A stretch of DNA of 64,000 nt from Symsagittifera roscoffensis (GCF_963678635.1 NC_087071.1:25183821-25247820), one strand, 5' to 3'; positions 37,149 to 47,740 are shown, counted from the first letter of the stretch. The notes: generated by a model from the sequence alone, not told the origin. Made by a program: numbers and translations.

Positions 37149-37333
37149 TCTTCTATTTATTTAACTCCAGATTAACAGCTATTATGAGATACAATTACAC
37201 TAGCCTTAGTTTTTGCAAAGATAAAAATCAAAAACAAAATTTTCACCCAGTAAACTTTGCTCCCTTAGACATAAGAACCGTGTCTTTCTTGACAATTCTT
37301 TTTGATAATACTAAAAAATATTGTTGTATTTAG

Positions 37334-37518
37334 GCATTGTACAACAAAAGTACCCCCTTACGCCCTTACTTGCTTACAAGACATGCAGGAAATTAGTAAG
37401 CCAGAAAGGACGTGAGTTGAACCGCTTAACCCTTCAAAGTGCATCTGTAACCCCGGCCCCGGAAAACAGTGGACCATCAGTGGACCATTCTTTAATTTTG
37501 CCGAATGCGAGGATTTAG
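37334..37518 (+). pseudogene. Putative exon F of the plus-strand element gene, copy 1
   Basis: Open from acceptor GTATTTAG (37333) through 61 codons, including SQKGRELNRLTLQSASVTPA, to a TAG at 37516. No clear donor. Kept because it is open, better in base composition than surrounding introns, and in series with the other exons. Sequence 37519-37794 shows nothing recognisable. Confidence 0.3.
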
Positions 37519-37794
37519 TAAGGAAGTCCTGGTTTATGTTGATTGTGGTTGAAATATAAATGCCAATTGTTGATGAAAAGGTTGTCTTATAGATTATTTA
37601 GTTGCTTCGAAAATTGTGCTTTCTAAAATTGTGCTATCTTCTGCTATCAAAGGTTTTAGTTGAATTCACTTAGAATAGTTTATAAAAAAGCTGCATTAAA
37701 ATTTGGAAGAGTTTTTAATTTCTTGTTATAGTTGAGTTTCAAAGCATTTTTCTGATTTCTTTTTCTTAATTGAGTAACTGAGCTTTTTTTCGAG

Positions 37795-37908
37795 CAGTCA
37801 GTTGTACCGCATCTAAGACCATCAGTGAGCGTGTCTTTTTTTGAATCCGAAACAAGAAAAATCAATTTTTCCGCGCTCTTTTCAGACACACTTGGCAAGC
37901 GTCGTTAG
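37795..37908 (+). pseudogene. Putative exon G, upstream of the SET exon, copy 1
   Basis: Follows a pyrimidine-rich acceptor (GCTTTTTTTCGAG or CAG). It encodes SVVPHLRPSVSVSFFESETR then KINFSALFSDTLGK before TAG at 37906; a donor-like GTTAGT sits at 37904. It lies 100 bp before the SET exon. The splice phase to the next exon does not resolve cleanly. Confidence 0.3.
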
Positions 37909-38009
37909 TATAGTTGCGTTAGATGGTCTAATCGCAAACAATTAGATAAATGATCGGAGTGATGTTAGCCGAAAACCAGTTTAAATTTTGTTTGGGTCTT
38001 GTTGGTTAG

Positions 38010-38143
38010 ATCTCGAAAGTTCACGAAAGTTCACGAAAAAATTTGGAAGTTGTACGACGACACATTACAGAAAAAACTGTCATTCCTACGGGATAACTAC
38101 GGAGGTTTCCGTTTATTTAACCCAAAAGGGAAAGAAGTGAAGC
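38010..38143 (+). pseudogene. SET-domain gene, 5' stub cut by the tandem duplication (copy 1)
   Basis: Acceptor GTTGGTTAG at 38009 opens a frame reading HEKIWKLYDDTLQKKLSFLR and NYGGFRLFNPKG, the start of the SUV4-20-like region that is complete in copy 2. At 38143 the frame is abruptly joined to the antisense 3' end of the second polymerase copy, so the catalytic half is missing here. Confidence 0.75.
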
Positions 38144-38154
38144 ACCGGGTTCGT

Positions 38155-39662
38155 TTAGCTGTTGTACAAAACGATGGGTTCATCAATTAAATTTGATGAT
38201 ATAGAGATTGAAATTGGAACATGTTTTCCAATCCAGCTTGTAGTTTGTGTTTCTTTTAGTTCCTCTTTGGGAACACAAATCGACTCAAAATCGAAAATTG
38301 CTAGATTATTGAAACGTTTGTTATCTTCAGAAACTGGAAGATTGAGTCCTTCTAGTTTTTCAAACAAGGTTTCTCGAAGCTCATACACGTTCTTTGGGTA
38401 AATATGTTTCACTCGATCCGTACATCTCAGTAGGTGTTTGTTGAGAAACTCAGATCTTTTGAAGAAAGTATCACAACTAGGACACCGGAAGCACTTGAAG
38501 AAATAATCAATATCATTTGTATGAATGATATGATTGTTAAACCTCAGTAATATGACAGTTTTGTCAAGTCTTACGATACTTTGTCGAGCTAGTTCTCCTA
38601 CATATTCACCTTCTTGGATATCGAAATCGTATATAAAGATAAATCTTTGAACAATTTCCTCGACAACAGGTAAATCTTCTGCTGAAACTCCACCAAATTT
38701 TTTAGGATCATAACCAGATTTTGATATAAATTCTGTTAAGTATCTGGAAGTGTGAGAGTCGAGACTCTTGTGCCCGTTCATGTACATGGCCAATGCGCGG
38801 AAAAGACATAAATGATCTTTGTAAGGTTCCTTGTCTTTGTTAGATAAAAGACAGTTCCCCTGCGTATGTCGTTGTAAAGATTCGGGTAAGAACGGGAAAG
38901 AGTCCGGACAACCCATTGAGATGTTTTTCAGTAAAGCAGCAAAAATTTTAGTGTTAGTAATCAACTCGAATCTCCATTTTGTATTCTGGCGTTCTTGAGT
39001 ACATTGCTCCACAATATCAAATTTTTCTAATTTTCCTTGGATTGTTACCAAATCTGCTTTAGTATAAAGCAATCGGGATTTTTCAAGTAAAGTATTGTTT
39101 TCATGCGCGTAGAAATATCCATATTCACCTGTCCCAATATTTCGAAGAACAAACCCCTGAGCAATGTTGATTTTAGCCGCAGAGTCGAGCTTAATGAAGA
39201 CTTCCTCTAGTTTCTCGTTGATTGTTTTAGTTTCTAACTTGGACATTTGGAAGTTAAACACCTTATGTCTCCCATTTTCCATCTCCGTATCCACCAGAAA
39301 ATGTTGAGAAGCACTAAGTTCCTCCTTTAGTTTTTCACCATCTTCCCCTTCTTCCTCCACAATCTTGTTCAAGTCCGCTACATTATCACTGTGTTTCCGT
39401 TGCTTAGTTCCATGTTCTTTTCTCCGATGCTGTTGGAGAGAGCAGTATCTTGGGAACTCTTTTTTGCAAGACGAACAAATCGTTTATTGCTTCAAACGTG
39501 ATAGTTCATTTCTTGTTGACTGTAAGTGGAATACTTACAATCAGGACAAGAAATAACTCCTTTAGCACATCTTTTTTGATGTCGAGCAGCGTTTTGGCGA
39601 TTGTACATAATTCCACAATTTTCACACTTGATTTTTTCATTTCGGTTAAGAGCAGGCTTTAT
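38155..39662 (-). pseudogene. Protein-primed DNA polymerase B N-terminal part, copy 2
   Basis: Near-identical to the copy at 32715-34222. It has the zinc fingers near 39690-39500, the 405-codon OTU-like/C2HC/exo I segment at 39372-38155, and the same TAA after VLYNS. The key residues D186, C189, H281, D361 and E363 are all present. The downstream exonuclease II/III and palm regions are absent because the duplication boundary at 38144 replaces them with SET-gene sequence. It differs from copy 1 by about ten amino acids (for instance G154 for V, Q172 with G173 for QV). Confidence 0.88.
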
Positions 39663-39735
39663 CTTAAAAAATTTGGGACTTAAGAATTGTTCCAAAATTA
39701 AAAACTTAAAGTACCAATTGAATGAACATACTTAC
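39663..39735 (-). other. Putative 73-bp intron in the polymerase gene, copy 2
   Basis: Same GTAAGTATG donor (39735) and TTTTTTAAG acceptor (39663) as in copy 1. Confidence 0.5.
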
Positions 39736-39855
39736 TTTTTTCTTTTTGTGAAGTAGCGAAATGTAAAATTGGAAGTAAAATTCAAATGACTGTTTCTGAT
39801 TTGCAAACAAAACTAATGATTTAACCCAACAAAATGAGCGGAGTTATACTAACAA

Positions 39856-40100
39856 TGACGTCATCAACCACACAAGTATCCTTTTTAGTGTAATGACGTC
39901 ATTCTTTGAATAGAAGTGACGTCACCGCCTACGCATTTTACTTTTTATGGTAATGACGTCATTCTATAATTAGAAATGACGTCACCACCCACGCAATTTT
40001 CCTTTTATGGTAATGACGTCATCGCCTACGTCATTTCTTCGAAAATTCTAGAATTTTTCCAGTAAAATTTACAACCAATCAGAACTAACTGATTGCTCAA
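39856..40100. promoter_or_regulatory. CRE/HSE/CCAAT-rich candidate promoter, copy 2
   Basis: All six TGACGTCA sites (39856, 39894, 39917, 39954, 39977, 40014), the heat-shock-element-like run and the CCAAT box of copy 1 are conserved without change. Only spacer bases differ. Confidence 0.6.
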
Positions 40101-40683
40101 GGTTTTTCGGAGAGGGATCATCCAAGGTTGATCTTCACAATCTGGTCTATGTCGCCAACCCTGAGGCCGGTGGCAAGAAACTTCGAACTCTCATATAAGG
40201 AAGGGATGGTTTGACAACAGAATTGATTTCCCCTCACAAAGATAGTGAATGTGAAAAAAGAAACGCTGCTTCCCCGAACAGCACCAAAGACTTCAAAGGT
40301 AATATGTTAGCCTTGAACACAGCGTCTATGGGATGATTACTTAAAAATAGTTTGAAAGTCGCAAATTAAAGTGAAAAGTTTTTTAAACTACCAGGCTCCA
40401 GTGCTTTGGCTCCCATGAGTCAAGAAAAAACTGTTTGAAATAAGCTCAGCAAATGGCTTTAAAAATAACTGTATAAGTCTACTTATTATTTTCAGCCAGT
40501 ATCTGAAGTCTTTTCAACAGCAGTTCGTTTCCGGATGCGTATGAGAGGGCAAGAAAAGCAGCTAGCAAAGCCGGCATGGATAGATTTCGTACAATAAAAA
40601 AACAGAAAGCGCAGTCTGTAGAGAAACGGAACAAAGGAAGAGTAAAATTGAGTACCGCTTCGATCTCTGAAAATTTTGATTAG
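40061..40683 (+). pseudogene. Putative exons A and B of the plus-strand gene, copy 2
   Basis: Second copies of the exon A (40061-40298) and exon B (40496-40683) frames, with the same in-frame TAA and TGA and the same GTAATA donor and TTTTCAG acceptor. Between them lies the same intron-like stretch. Confidence 0.38.
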
Positions 40684-40720
40684 AGCATAAGCAAATGTTG
40701 ACTTTTGAACCGTCCGTTTT

Positions 40721-40991
40721 TTGTAGGATGAATAATTGAGTGTCTTTTTGTTGACTGATTTTAAGGTTCTGGTTGAATTGAGTTCTTTTAGGTTGTTTGT
40801 TGCAGCAGTTTGAAAAAATGTTTGCGAGTAAATACTTGTTCCTGTTTTTGCGAGTAAATGCAGGAACAAGTATTTACTCGCACAAATTTTTTTAAACTGC
40901 TGCAACAAACATCCCCATCCTAAAGCAACTCAATTCAACCAGAACCGATAAAACCAGTCAACAAAAAGACATTCAATTATTCAACTTACAA
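40721..40991. repeat. Long foldback (inverted repeat), copy 2
   Basis: Arms 40721-40844 and 40861-40991 around a 16-base loop. Two or three substitutions relative to copy 1 slightly weaken the stem (CGCACAAATT instead of CGCAAAAAATT). Confidence 0.85.
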
Positions 40992-41044
40992 TTATTCAAG
41001 GTTTTTTTAAGTTTCATACAACTGTTTGGTTTTTCAAAATCTGA

Positions 41045-41648
41045 ATGTCGTGGAAAGCTAGTAACTGCCCAGAGTTAAAGAGATTTAACGAATCTGACAC
41101 GGATTTCGAAAACGAAATCATTGTGAAACAGTCGTTAATACAAGAAAACGTGTTTTGGTTGTTTGAGAAAAAAGGGTTGTATAAATTGTGTGCTACTGGT
41201 AAAGAGTGGGGTGGGACAAGTTTTGATGCTCGGAATAATTTGATTCCTGGGGAAAATACTAATTTAAATAAATGGAGGAGAGTTATTGAGCGTTCAATTG
41301 CTATGCACAGGGCAAAAAAAAAGAAATAGACTGGGCGAAGCTGGCTATTTGACAGAGTTACAAAGAGGAAGAAAAGCTAGTCAACTCCGTCCGAAACATT
41401 TCAAATCAGAAAAAAAGCGTTTGGTCATATACGATATTAATTTCCTGAGCAAATCACAGAAGGCCGTTACAGAGGAACACGCGGCAATCAAACTTGGCGG
41501 AGAAGGCTCTAGCTCAACTCAATGAAAGTTACAATCCACGTCTTCGACCGTTAATCTATCACTGCCGAACGCAACAGTTCGCGGGGATCTGAGCCCAACA
41601 CTGTCGGATTACGCAGTAGACTCGCCAAATACCAGTGATTATCACCAG
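41045..41648 (+). pseudogene. Exon C of the plus-strand gene, copy 2 (extra frameshift)
   Basis: Same exon as 35605-36207. An added A in the run after CACAGGGC shifts the frame and ends it at a TAG (41327), and the downstream half remains open in the shifted frame. The TGA before KLQSTSS and the CACCAG|GT donor are retained. The frameshift is private to this copy, so it arose after the duplication. Confidence 0.6.
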
Positions 41649-41830
41649 GTAACAAAAATTTAGGTGCAATTTTTTATTTAGTGAATTATTGAATGGGGGT
41701 TCTCTCAACATGGATTTCTTGTAGTAAATAAGAGTTGTAAGTTCCCAAGTCAAAGATTGAAAAAATGTTTTTTAGCATCAAGTTTTCGAAGTAAAAGTTT
41801 TGTTTTTATTGTTTGCACTTTTTTCGAAAG

Positions 41831-42003
41831 AAGTCGCAGTTGCCGCCGATGCCGGATTTGACACCAGCCAATTCTCCTTTCCCTCTCGTTGCTAACCAAC
41901 CGTGCCCAGATAAAGGAGAAAAGTGGTCTGTGTTCCTGAAGGAACTTCACATAAGGATGGCTGAAATGAGAAGTGCCATGGAAATAGCCCGCGAGAAAAC
42001 CAG
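41831..42003 (+). pseudogene. Exon D of the plus-strand gene, copy 2
   Basis: Same 173-bp open exon and same splice signals as copy 1, with no amino acid change visible in the open frame. Confidence 0.5.
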
Positions 42004-42382
42004 GTAAAACATACTCAGTCAGCGAAGTCAGCTGAAAAAACAGGTTTTGATAAGCAAATGTTTGCAAACCAAAAACAAAATCCGCGTTACACTTTAGGAT
42101 GAATTTAACAGTTGTTCTTCTACCAAGGTATAAAGAAGGTTTTTGCAATTTAAAGGTAGTAATCTTGAGAGTCTATAACTTGTTTAAAAACTTTTATTTC
42201 AGCTGTTAAATGGAATTTTTTGAAGACATGGTAAACAAAGAGCCTACCTTGATTTTGTGATAGTTAAGTCAAACAAAATTTTCATGCTTCTCAGAAGTTT
42301 GAGCTGTACTTTAGAGAGATGAAGTAAAGGAATTGCTCAACTTTGAGCGCGAAGGTTTTCAAAGTGTAGATGACAACCCTAA

Positions 42383-42589
42383 ATGGAACATATCACTAAC
42401 TCCCGTCTGGCACAACGGGAAGACTTGATGGAGATTTCGGCGGGAAAGCAGCCGAGCAAATTTGCACTCCATCTGGCGAAAAGAGTGATGGCAGATGAAT
42501 TATTGGATACCATGCTGTCTCCGGTGAAGATATCGGAAACTTCAAGGAATCCCGTTTGTGAAGAAATAAGTGCCAAATTCAAGAGCTAG
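42383..42589 (+). pseudogene. Exon E, possible BEN-domain fragment, copy 2
   Basis: Same 68-codon frame as copy 1 with T-to-I (EISAGK) and K-to-R (LAKRVM) changes; the SRNP end is kept. Confidence 0.35.
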
Positions 42590-42774
42590 TCTTCTATTTA
42601 TTTAACTCCAGATTAACAGCTATTATGAGATACAATTACACTAGCCTTAGTTTTTGCAAAGATAAAAATCAAAAACAAAATTTTCACCCAGTAAACTTTG
42701 CTCCCTTAGACATAAGAACCGTGTCTTTCTTGACAATTCTTTTTGATAATACTAAAAAATATTGTTGTATTTAG

Positions 42775-43349
42775 GCATTGTACAACAAAAGTACCCCCTT
42801 ACGCCCTTACTTGCTTACAAGACATGCAGGAAATTAGTAAGCCAGAAAGGACGTGAGTTGAACCGCTTAACCCTTCAAAGTGCATCTGTAACCCCGGCCC
42901 CGGAAAACAGTGGACCATCAGTGGACCATTCTTTAATTTTGCCGAATGCGAGGATTTAGTAAGGAAGTCCTGGTTTATGTTGATTGTGGTTGAAATATAA
43001 ATGCCAATTGTTAATGAAAAGGTTGTCTTATAGATTATTTAGTTGCTTCGAAAATTGTGCTTTCTAAAATTGTGCTATCTTCTGCTATCAAAGGTTTTAG
43101 TTGAATTCACTTAGAATAGTTTATAAAAAAGCTGCATTAAAATTTGGAAGAGTTTTTAATTTCTTGTTATAGTTGAGTTTCAAAGCATTTTTCTGATTTC
43201 TTTTTCTTAATTGAGTAACTGAGCTTTTTTTCGAGCAGTCAGTTGTACCGCATCTAAGACCACCAGTGAGCGTGTCTTTTTTTGAATCCGAAACAAGAAA
43301 AATCAATTTTTCCGCGCTCTTTTCAGACACACTTGGCAAGCGTCGTTAG
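42775..43349 (+). pseudogene. Putative exons F and G of the plus-strand gene, copy 2
   Basis: Second copies of the exon F frame (42775-42959) and exon G frame (43236-43349). Exon G has CACCAG where copy 1 has CATCAG. The stretch between them holds nothing recognisable. Confidence 0.3.
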
Positions 43350-43450
43350 TATTGTTGCGTTAGATGGTCTAATCGCAAACAATTAGATAAATGATCGGAG
43401 TGATGTTAGCCGAAAACCAGTTTAAATTTTGTTTGGGTCTTGTTGGTTAG

Positions 43451-43940
43451 ATCTCGAAAGTTCACGAAAGTTCACGAAAAAATTTGGAAGTTGTACGACG
43501 ACACATTACAGAAAAAACTGTCATTCCTACGGGATAACTACGGAGGTTTCCGTTTATTTAACCCAAAAGGGATAGAAGTGAAGCCCCGCTCAGAACCACT
43601 GTCGTCTCCAATGGGATTCCTTGTAGATACATCTTTGGAATCGGAGAATGAATCTCGAGAATTGTCCATAACGAGGGGTCAATTAAGTTCAAAAGATGCT
43701 TTTTTGCTGGGTCCAATTCGCTTTGTGAATCATAGTCGCCAGCCGAACTGCGATTATTTCATGGGTTACAACTGTCGGCTGAAATATGGATCTGTTTGCT
43801 TAAAGGTAATCAGAAACATAAAAGTCAACGAAGAATTTACAGTGAAATACGGCGATGTTTTCTTCGGAAACAATGATCAATGCAAATTCCCTAATCATGA
43901 AAATCCTAAGAACAGTGAGCCGGAACAAAAACAGAGCTGA
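43451..43940 (+). pseudogene. SUV4-20-like SET-domain segment of the element gene
   Basis: SET domains transfer methyl groups from S-adenosylmethionine to lysine; the SUV4-20 family acts on histone H4 K20. The frame contains LRDNYGGFRLF, then GPIRFVNHSRQPNC (matching the SET NHSxxPNC signature), then VIRNIKVNEEFTVKYGDVFF, which corresponds to the SUV4-20-type GEE...YGDxFFG motif. The post-SET cysteines look reduced (only NDQCKFPNHE follows). The region between GFRLF and GPIRF is shorter than in ordinary SUV4-20, so part of the cofactor site may be missing. The frame ends in TGA at 43938, but reading continues one frame over into an acidic linker and then transposase, as if one fused protein had been broken. 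It starts at an acceptor, not an ATG. Confidence 0.75.
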
Positions 43941-44570
43941 GGAATTTGAAAGCCCTTCAACTCACAGATATCAATCTCCTCAGCCCTGCTTTTTAACCTA
44001 TACAATCGCTAGTGAGTCTGTTCAAAACGAAGCCGGTCCACCAAAAATTTCCGAAGCTGAATGTTGTGACACACAAATGCAATCGTTTAAAAAAGTTGAA
44101 AAAATCGAAAGCGAAAACATATGCTAAAAAAATAGAATCAACTGCAATCTTGCAACATTTTCATCGGCAAACTGTGAATTGTGAAGAATAACCACCATCA
44201 GAAGACAGCGTTGTCGAAACTCCCGGAAACGGAACGGTGAATGCGCAAAATTTCGAGCCGGAAGAGATAACAGATAATTTTGAGGCTGAAAGCGTCTGCT
44301 CTGATATTTTTTCAGTTACCGAAAATGAGTCACAAGACTCAGGCGCCAATAATAGGGATTTTGCTTTGCAATCATTATCAAGGGGCTTCAAATTTAGTTC
44401 AGGGAATATAAGCGAGACATCAGATGTAACTGTTCAAAATTCAACAGTTTCGCTCATGTCGTTTATTGCGAAACCTTTTGGGTCAGATCATTTGCTGCTG
44501 GATCTAATCAAGCACGAGAAATTAATGCACGGAGAAAAGAACGCACCAGGCATCAGAACGAATCAAAAGA
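43941..44570 (+). pseudogene. Acidic linker between SET domain and transposase
   Basis: Open in two successive frames with one TAA near 44189. It encodes an acidic, Ser/Asn-rich segment (EPEEITDNFEAESVCSDIFS, then SVTENESQDSGANN) ending in SFIAKPFGSDHLLLDLIKHE. Position and composition suit a flexible linker of a SET-transposase fusion. No known domain recognised. Confidence 0.5.
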
Positions 44571-46245
44571 ATGGTGAGTAAAGTCACCGAAGAAGAAATC
44601 TTCCTTCACGAAAAAGAAAATTATGCTAATATTGAGGTCAATTTTCTGAAATGTTTCAATAGTCTCGTTCAGCGAGTGCAAGAAAACGTTGATGTTATAA
44701 TGGCTTACTCGAGCTCGAATTCACACACTGATCTCAAACTGGAACGTATACTGGAAGGAGAAACAATGAGATTTTGTCTGATATTAAACATCGATGGGGC
44801 CAAAGTTAGGGCTTCTCACCGTGAGTCTGCCTACCCTGTGTGGATAGCGTGTGCTGACCTGCCACCCAAACTTAGGTCTTCAATTGCTAATCTTACTTTA
44901 TGTGCCCTATGATATGGATTTGAATTTAGTGATTGGGATTTCGTATTCAACTAATGAAAAAATGAAATCAGCCAGCCAGCTCAAATAGTTCACGAGAACC
45001 GAAAATAAGACCTGAAGTTCATAACAATTATGCTGATAGATGATCTTACACGCCAGCCGCAATTGCTGAAAAAGAAGCAGTTCAATGGATACTATGGTTG
45101 CAAACATAAACACCACTTATCAAACCAAAATGACCCCGAACTTGAGACTCGTGGCATTCGAGGGGCCTCAACATTGCTTGCGATGATCGAAAACTTGCCA
45201 CTGAAAGGTGTTGCCTGCGATTTGCTGAAATTTTTATGTGAAATTTTAAGCTGTGTACCTGAAGTAGACCCTTGGATTAAAGATGTCTCGCTCCCATCTG
45301 AGTTAACCCGCGCCTTACGTCCTCTTAATAGGCTTTGTGTTTTCAAGGTCTCTGAGTTGAAAACTTTTCTGCTCTACTTTTCGCCAATAGTTTTCGCGCC
45401 TTTCATGACTGAGCATCATGGAAACCTTCGAGACTTGAGTTACATAGTTTATGCACTCAGGTCTCTTTATGAATCAGACCATCACGCTGATCTTTGTGGT
45501 GTTTTATTGGATTCAGCGTGTCGAAACCTCTCAAATAAGTACACCATGAGGGGATTTGATTCTATCAATTTCCATCTTCTGAGGCATCTTTCATGGCAAT
45601 TTAGCACATTTGGTCGTCTTAGGACGACTTCAGCAACCCAATTTGAGTCAGCTAATCATCTTTTGGTTCGAACTTTAACAGGAACTGTTAATACCTGTCG
45701 ACTTCTAGTGCAACGTTATTTCAGAAACAAACTGTTGCATCAAACTCCGGTTGAACGCGATCACTTGCAGGGTTTCACCAGCGAGCTTTTCAGCAAACCA
45801 TTCCAAGGCAACGATGCCTACTCCATGGAAGATACTCCGCTTCTGATTCAGTTGAAAAAAGATTTTCATTCAGCCCGTTTCTTCTGTTGCAGCCAGGGTG
45901 ATTTACATCTCAATAACACGATCTATTCAAGATCTCAAGCTAATAGTTTTGTCGAATTACAAGACGGAAAAGTGGGCGAAATTCATTGCTTTTTTTGACG
46001 ATGAGGAAGTTAAGTTTGCGTTCGAGGTGTTCGAGATAGTTGATATTGTCAGAATAAATTTAAATGAAACCGTGTATGCAGAACAGGCCAGTAAACTCGA
46101 GCCTCTTGCTTATATAGTTGAAAAAACTTCCCGTCGAAAATTAAATAAACTGGACAGTATTAGCCTAATTGTTGTGATAAACTTATTAAGTAGTTTCCGG
46201 TTTGAATGGCTGGTGTTCAATGTGGCAGATCTGGCTCGACTCTAG
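44571..46245 (+). pseudogene. Tnp2/EnSpm(CACTA)-like transposase, broken
   Basis: Transposases of this group cut and join element ends with a DDE-type nuclease. Recognisable family landmarks in order: FCLILNIDGAKV and SAYPVWIACADLPPKLR (44780-44880); TLCAL then a TGA where a Trp is expected, YGFEFSDW (44910); QPQLLKKKQFNGYYGC (45060); GIRGASTLLAMIENLP (45160); LTRALRPLNRLCVFKVSELK with TFLLYFSPIVFAPF (45310-45410); NFHLLRHL (45570); and TQFESANHLLVR (45640). The reading frame carries at least four stops (44910, 44953-44958, 45010) and a frameshift near 45990 into DDEEVKFAFEVFEIVD. Family placement is from pattern memory, not a search. Non-functional. A CR1-type LINE begins immediately after it. 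Confidence 0.72.
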
Positions 46246-46259
46246 CTTGAGAAGACTCG

Positions 46260-46371
46260 TGTGCGAAGTGTGCGAAAGGCAGTGGGGCGTCCGGTGAACA
46301 GTGGATCCAGTGCGATATTTGCTAGGCATGGTTTCACAATTCCTGCTCAGGGCTTCCTGTCGACCTCAATC
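46260..46371 (+). pseudogene. PHD finger remnant of LINE ORF1
   Basis: One frame reads CAKC, then GEQWIQCDIC, a TAG, and AWFHNSCSGL. The spacing C-x2-C ... C-x2-C-x2-WFH-x2-C is a PHD zinc finger, known from ORF1 proteins of CR1-like elements. One stop (near 46324) sits inside it. Cysteine and histidine ligands are otherwise kept. Confidence 0.75.
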
Positions 46372-46424
46372 CTCAAGTTGCTAAATAAGCTAAGTTACTT
46401 CTTTTTCGCTGCAATTTTTGTTTT

Positions 46425-47033
46425 TTGATGAAACATACAAGTACAGTTGCAAAATTGAAGGAAAATATTGCTGAAGTTATTTCTGAGCAATTGCCTGTTG
46501 TGGTTGAAAAAGTTACAACTCAAGTTAATCGTACAGACTCAGTGCTGGATTGGGGACACTTGGGCCCCCCAGTGCCACCCTCTCCCGCCATTCATCAATG
46601 GACATCATTGATAAACGTAATGAAATTAGAATTCAGGGTATACCTGAAACTAAAAACTTGTCCAATGCAAAGCGTTTGGAACACGATGGAGAACATTTAA
46701 AGAATATTCTAGAAAACATTCGGTGAATGGGATAAAAACAACATTAATCTGGTAGAACGGCTTGGTCTCTTTAATGAACAATCGGATCGCCCTCGGTCCC
46801 TTATTGTTAAATTTTCCAATGAACGGACTGCAAGGAAATGCTTGACAAAAGGATATAAACTTCGGAATTATGATTACCCAGTCTTTATTAACAAATCGCT
46901 GTCAAAAGAAGAAGTTATTTTGGAAAAGCGTGTTTTGAAAAAACGCTGGGAGCTCATGCAAAATGGAACTCCTAAAGCTGAGCTAAAAATCTGAAGCTTT
47001 TCCATAACAACGTAGAAATTATTATCCAGTCTT
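46425..47033 (+). pseudogene. LINE ORF1 body (coiled-coil/RRM-like)
   Basis: A helical start (VAKLKENIAEVISEQLPVVV), then EIRIQGIPE, a frameshift near 46725, and VERLGLFNEQSDRPRSLIVK followed by KSLSKEEVILEKRVLKKRW. The RLG...RPR-LIVKF pattern is the RRM-like domain of LINE ORF1 nucleic-acid chaperones. A further one-base slip near 46985 leads to the end LKLFHNNVEIIIQS and the TGA at 47031. Confidence 0.75.
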
Positions 47034-47041
47034 GACTATCA

Positions 47042-47740
47042 GACATTAGTATTATTGTGTGGAACATTCGCAGTATAGCGAGTGTACGAAAACGATTAGA
47101 CTGTGTTAACGTTCTATCTGTTTACAATCCTGATTTTCTAGGTCTTTCAGAGACCTGGCTGGATACTACTGATAAGATCCTTCCTGACTGTGGTTATACT
47201 GTTATATCACAAAGCATTAGGCGAAATGGTATTCATGGCGGAGTTGCAATTGTGTACAAATCTTGCTCGCAATATTACGCTTAAGATTTTACTAGCGCTG
47301 ATTACGATTTTGCTTGTGGTTGTATTATCAACACCGACCCCCATTTGCTTGTTGTTACTATTTACAACCCACCAGTTTCTTCCGAGTACCGCATTCAGGG
47401 TAATGTGCTCAACTCGTGTATTTTATCATATACTAGTTGATTTGCTGCTAGACATCCTGATGGCTTTATTTCTATTGCGGCGATTTTAACTCCCCAGATA
47501 TCTGTTGAACGTCCAATACCGCTTGTTCAGACTATTCAAATTCAATCATTGATTTGTTTGAACAGTTTAATGGCGTTCAGTTAGTCGAGAACAGTACTCA
47601 TATTAACGGCAATGTTTTAGTCATTTTTGTTATTAACTGTCCAAACCTTTGCTCTGTATCTGTCCTTTCTAGCACTTTTTGTTCGGATCATTATCCAATT
47701 TCTATCAACATTCACATTAATTACAACGAATGGGCATCCA
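47042..47740 (+). pseudogene. LINE ORF2 AP-type endonuclease
   Basis: VWNIRSIASVRKRLD, PDFLGLSETWLD and GGVAIVYKS (47057-47280), then after frame breaks TIYNPPVSSEYR (47365) and finally NCPNLCSV...FCSDHYPI (47632-47700). These are the N-x-RS, SETWL, YNPP and SDH motifs of the exonuclease/endonuclease/phosphatase fold that nicks target DNA. At least three frameshifts or stops. Confidence 0.85.

Larger units (their letters stand above)
32704..38143. repeat. Tandem duplication unit 1 (5,440 bp)
   Basis: Sequence from ACCGGGTTCG at 32704 is repeated from 38144 with an offset of 5,440 bp and very few substitutions. The left boundary lies inside the minus-strand polymerase gene and the right boundary inside the plus-strand SET gene. 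The original single copy therefore ran from polymerase through the intergenic region to SET, and the block between two internal breakpoints was duplicated. At the junction GAAGC|ACCGGG neither flank shares extra bases, so there is no obvious microhomology. Confidence 0.95.
38144..43584. repeat. Tandem duplication unit 2 (5,441 bp)
   Basis: Second copy of the block starting at 32704. It is one base longer because of an extra A in a poly-A run in exon C (near 41320), after which all coordinates are offset by 5,441. Stop codons and frame breaks are shared by both copies, so the element was already dead when the duplication happened. This copy continues past 43584 into the SET core. Confidence 0.95.

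Noticed and set aside
43440-43451. TTG as a start codon for the SET segment
   Set aside because: Nuclear animal genes rarely start at TTG, and an acceptor site (GTTGGTTAG) here makes an internal exon more likely.
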